DNA from: JACCZX01 sp038216465
GTDB lineage: Bacteria; Pseudomonadota; Gammaproteobacteria; Burkholderiales; Burkholderiaceae_F
Direction of reading: 5' to 3'
Assembly (NCBI GenBank): GCA_038216465.1
Contig: JBBQQC010000022.1
Span: forward strand, 1 to 56,126
DNA: 56,126 bases
The notes under the pieces were generated by a model. The model did no database searches, had not been told where the DNA came from, and saw only the letters and a program-made list of their open reading frames with translations. This document shows, one piece after another, positions 53,661-56,126 of the stretch (positions are counted from its first letter, which is position 1; the number at the start of each line of letters is the position of its first letter). The translations under genes were made by a program, and so were the position numbers.

Positions 53661-54146
53661 ATGAACGAGACGCTGGATGCACCCCCACAAGCTGGCGCCG
53701 AGGCGCTCGGCGAGCGCATCCTGGATGTCGCTCGTACCCGGCTCGAAGCGACCGAAGGGAATTACGCTGGTGCCGTGACGCCGCCTGAAGCGTGGCAATT
53801 GTTCAGCGACGGACGCGTGCGTCTGGTCGATGTACGCACCACACCGGAGGTCAGATACGTTGGATGCGTGCCTGGGGCGCAGCACGTCGAGTGGCACGGC
53901 ACCGACCCCGCGCAGATCGAGCGCTTCCTGCGAGACCTGGGCGCCGTCGTGCAACCGGCGGAGACGGTGTTGCTGCTGTGTCGGAGCGGCGTGCGTTCAC
54001 ATCACGCGGCACGCGTTGCGCACGATGCCGGCTATGCGAACGTGTTCAATGTGCTGGAGGGGTTCGAAGGCCAGCGCAACCATTCACACCAGCGCGGATT
54101 TATCGACGGCTGGCGATCGCACGGCCTGCCGTGGATCCAGGACTAG
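53661..54146 (+). CDS. Rhodanese-like domain protein
   Basis: The 161-residue protein has one rhodanese domain with active Cys107 in LLLCRSGVRSH, and RLVDVRTTPEVRYVGCVPGA as the N-terminal family block. It would transfer sulfane sulfur, for example from thiosulfate to a thiol acceptor. It is divergent from the sulfite reductase gene and shares the intervening control region, so it is probably part of sulfur metabolism. It ends 25 nt before the convergent transsulfuration gene. Confidence 0.92.
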   Translation: MNETLDAPPQAGAEALGERILDVARTRLEATEGNYAGAVTPPEAWQLFSDGRVRLVDVRTTPEVRYVGCVPGAQHVEWHGTDPAQIERFLRDLGAVVQPAETVLLLCRSGVRSHHAARVAHDAGYANVFNVLEGFEGQRNHSHQRGFIDGWRSHGLPWIQD

Positions 54147-54171
54147 CCAAATTCCGGCTTGAGCTCGATCC

Positions 54172-55362
54172 CTAGATCGCAGCAAACGCTTGTTGCAAGT
54201 CGCTTCGCAAGTCGTCGAGCGCTTCGACGCCCACTGATAGCCGTACCAGCGAATCACCGATCCCGAGCGTCGCACGCTGCGCCGGCGGAATTGTCGCGTG
54301 CGTCATGATCGCCGGATGCTCGATCAGACTTTCGACGCCGCCAAGGCTTTCTGCGAGGGCGAAGACTTTGCACCGTTCGAGAAAGCGGCGCGTGCCGTCC
54401 AGATCGGTTGCAAGATCGATCGAAATCATGCCGCCATAGCCGTGCATTTGCCGGCGTGCCAGCGCGTGATGCGGATGCGACTGCAGGCCCGGATAGCGAA
54501 CGCGCTTGACCTGCGGGTGCGCCTGGAGCCATTGCGCCAGCGCCAGCGCGTTCTCGCAATGCCGCTGCATGCGCAATGCGAGCGTCTTGATTCCGCGCAA
54601 CGTGAGAAAACTATCGAACGGGCCTGCGATGGCGCCGACAGCGTTCTGCAGAAAGCCAAGTTGCTCGCGCATTCGAGCAAGCCGCTCGTCGCCGCCGGTC
54701 TCATTTGCAACGACAGCAACCCCGCCGATGATGTCCGAGTGCCCGTTCAGATACTTCGTCGTCGAATGCACCACCACATCGAAACCGAGCTCGAGCGGGC
54801 GTTGCACCCACGGGCTCGCGAACGTGTTGTCGGCAACGGCGACAATATTCCGCGTTCGGCACAGTTGCGCGATCGCTTCGAGGTCGGCCAATTTCAGTAG
54901 GGGATTGCTGGGTGTTTCGACCCACACCATCCGGGTTGCGGGCGTCAGCGCAGCGCGCAGGGCATCGAGGTTTGACATGTCGACAAACGTGAACGCGTGG
55001 CCGGCGCTACGCTTGCGCACCCGTTCGAACAGTCGGAACGTTCCGCCGTACAGATCGTCGCCCGCCACGACGTGGGCGCCGGCATCCAACGTTTCGAGCA
55101 CGGTGGCGATCGCCGCCATACCGGATGCGAACGCGTATGCCTGCGCGCCGCTTTCGAGATCAGCGACGCAGCGCTCGAGCGCCCAGCGCGTGGGATTGTG
55201 CGAGCGTCCGTAGTCGAGCCCCTTGTGTACCCCCGGGCTTTGCTGCACGAAGGTCGAGGTGGCGTAAATCGGCGGCATGATCGCGCCGGTCGACGGGTCG
55301 GGCGCTTGGCCGGCGTGAATTACGCGGGTGGCAAAGTCGTGTTTCTGGGTTTTGTCGCTCAT
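54172..55362 (-). CDS. Cystathionine gamma-lyase/gamma-synthase family PLP enzyme
   Basis: The 396-residue protein is a Cys/Met-metabolism PLP enzyme. PPIYATSTFVQQSPG, YGRSHNPTRWALERCVADLE, FASGMAAIATVLE, VWVETPSNPLLKLADLEAIA and VVHSTTKYLNGHSD with PLP Lys203 are all present. It may act as cystathionine gamma-lyase (cystathionine to cysteine) or gamma-synthase; the adjacent beta-synthase favours the lyase. ATGA overlap with that upstream gene couples translation. Confidence 0.93.
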   Translation of the reverse strand: MSDKTQKHDFATRVIHAGQAPDPSTGAIMPPIYATSTFVQQSPGVHKGLDYGRSHNPTRWALERCVADLESGAQAYAFASGMAAIATVLETLDAGAHVVAGDDLYGGTFRLFERVRKRSAGHAFTFVDMSNLDALRAALTPATRMVWVETPSNPLLKLADLEAIAQLCRTRNIVAVADNTFASPWVQRPLELGFDVVVHSTTKYLNGHSDIIGGVAVVANETGGDERLARMREQLGFLQNAVGAIAGPFDSFLTLRGIKTLALRMQRHCENALALAQWLQAHPQVKRVRYPGLQSHPHHALARRQMHGYGGMISIDLATDLDGTRRFLERCKVFALAESLGGVESLIEHPAIMTHATIPPAQRATLGIGDSLVRLSVGVEALDDLRSDLQQAFAAI

Positions 55363-56126
55363 GTCAGCTTCTTGCGCAGGTGATTCAATAGATCGAACCG
55401 AGTGACGAGCCCGTAGAACTGCTTGTCATCGGCGATGATCGCAACCAGGCCGCGGTCCAGTATCGCTCGCAAGGTGTCGAGGCGTGCATCGGGCCGCAAG
55501 GTATCAAGCTTTGTCGTCATTGCTTCGCTGACTGGCGAATGAAAACGCGCCGCGTCATCATGCACCGTCAGCAGCAGATCGGATTCATCGATCACGCCTA
55601 GCAGCTGTTTGTTGTCGAGGACCGGCAGCTGCGAGACTTCAGCCAGCCGCATTCGTTGAAACGCGGTCATCAACGTATCGTTGGGTCCTACCGCGACGAC
55701 TGCGCCCTCGTCGAAGCGGCGCGCGATCAGATCGCGCAGGTCACCCAGCCGCGGCCGCTTCAGTAACCCCTGATCGATCATCCACTGATCGTTGTAGACC
55801 TTCGACAGGTAGCGCGTGCCGGTGTCGCAGACAAAGCTGACGACTCTTTTGGGCGTTTTCTGCGCGAGACAAAATCGAAGGGCCGCCGCCAGCAGTGTGC
55901 CGGTCGATGACCCTCCCGAAATCCCTTCTGCCCGCAATAGTTCGCGCGCAGTTGCAAAGCTTTCTTCGTCGCTGATCGAGTAAGCGTGCTTGACTCCGGT
56001 CAGATCGGCGATCGGCGGAATGAAGTCTTCGCCGATCCCTTCCACCGCCCACGAGCCCGCCGTTCCGATCTTGCCTGTCTTTACGTAAGCGGCGAGGATC
56101 GATCCCTCGGGATCGGCGAGCACGAA
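55359..56126 (-). CDS. Cystathionine beta-synthase with CBS domains (partial, cut by right edge)
   Basis: The frame continues off the right edge; 255 C-terminal residues are visible. They include the end of the PLP catalytic fold (GIGEDFIPPIADLTGVKHAY, ISGGSSTGTLLAAALRFC, SFVCDTGTRYLSKVYND) and two CBS domains (AVGPNDTLMTAFQRMRLAEV, LPVLDNKQLLGVIDESDLLL, LVAIIADDKQFYGLVTRFDL). It makes cystathionine from serine and homocysteine. With the next gene it forms a reverse-transsulfuration pair. The visible Met at 56123 is internal. Confidence 0.92.
   Translation of the reverse strand, partial: FVLADPEGSILAAYVKTGKIGTAGSWAVEGIGEDFIPPIADLTGVKHAYSISDEESFATARELLRAEGISGGSSTGTLLAAALRFCLAQKTPKRVVSFVCDTGTRYLSKVYNDQWMIDQGLLKRPRLGDLRDLIARRFDEGAVVAVGPNDTLMTAFQRMRLAEVSQLPVLDNKQLLGVIDESDLLLTVHDDAARFHSPVSEAMTTKLDTLRPDARLDTLRAILDRGLVAIIADDKQFYGLVTRFDLLNHLRKKLT

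Overview
The window is GC-rich, densely coded bacterial chromosome with short intergenic gaps, no tRNA or rRNA genes, no insertion sequence and no CRISPR array. The gene content points to a betaproteobacterium, most likely Burkholderiales. The evidence is a siroheme sulfite reductase followed by DUF934, TAXI-type TRAP transport, a PHB-depolymerase-like esterase beside a ribbon-helix-helix regulator, and DUF5671, DUF421, GlsB and glycine-zipper stress genes. No species can be named from this sequence.

Layout. 1-11.7 kb is a loose set of single accessory genes: exported truncated hemoglobin (cut by the left edge), RidA-family protein, epoxide hydrolase, luciferase-like monooxygenase, an orphan contractile-tail sheath protein, membrane proteins, a serine hydrolase, a dead solute-binding protein gene, an EamA exporter, a frameshifted bicupin and a pyrophosphatase. 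12-17.7 kb holds a CHAP-domain secreted protein and a signalling unit: an ECF-like sigma factor with a TPR-bearing serine/threonine kinase, divergent from a vanadium-haloperoxidase-like lipoprotein. 18-21.4 kb holds hydroxyacid genes (RraA-like, GhrA-like, tartrate dehydrogenase) and a YbaK-type deacylase. At about 21.9 kb two convergent genes are both cut off and joined tail to tail. 22.4-26.5 kb carries an FMN reductase, a phosphatase, an NAD(P)HX dehydratase, a YihY membrane protein and two small unknowns. 26.6-33 kb is a stress island: two hemerythrins, a large KatE catalase with a coupled 95-residue gene, glycine-zipper and GlsB proteins, a thioredoxin-reductase-like flavoprotein and DUF421. 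33-37.2 kb has the esterase with its putative RHH regulator, DUF4198, DsbB and a secreted protein made of 24-residue repeats.

37.3-49.3 kb is the most interesting part: eleven or so plus-strand genes, tightly packed and mostly overlapping by 4 nt. They encode a D-amino-acid-dehydrogenase-like flavoprotein, a class III aminotransferase, a TAXI binding protein, a fused TRAP permease, a two-subunit class I fumarase/tartrate-dehydratase, a SdhA-like flavoprotein, two unrelated 2-hydroxyacid dehydrogenases and CbiX. I read it as an uptake and catabolic pathway for an unidentified chiral amino- or hydroxy-dicarboxylic acid. 49.3-56.1 kb is sulfur and siroheme metabolism: SUMT, DUF934, sulfite reductase, a rhodanese, a transsulfuration enzyme and a CBS-domain cystathionine beta-synthase cut by the right edge.

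Caution: four genes in this window carry single-base frameshifts, one of them with an added in-frame stop, two genes lack a usual start codon, and two are truncated at one junction. This means either local gene decay or base-level assembly errors, and the sequence alone cannot separate the two.
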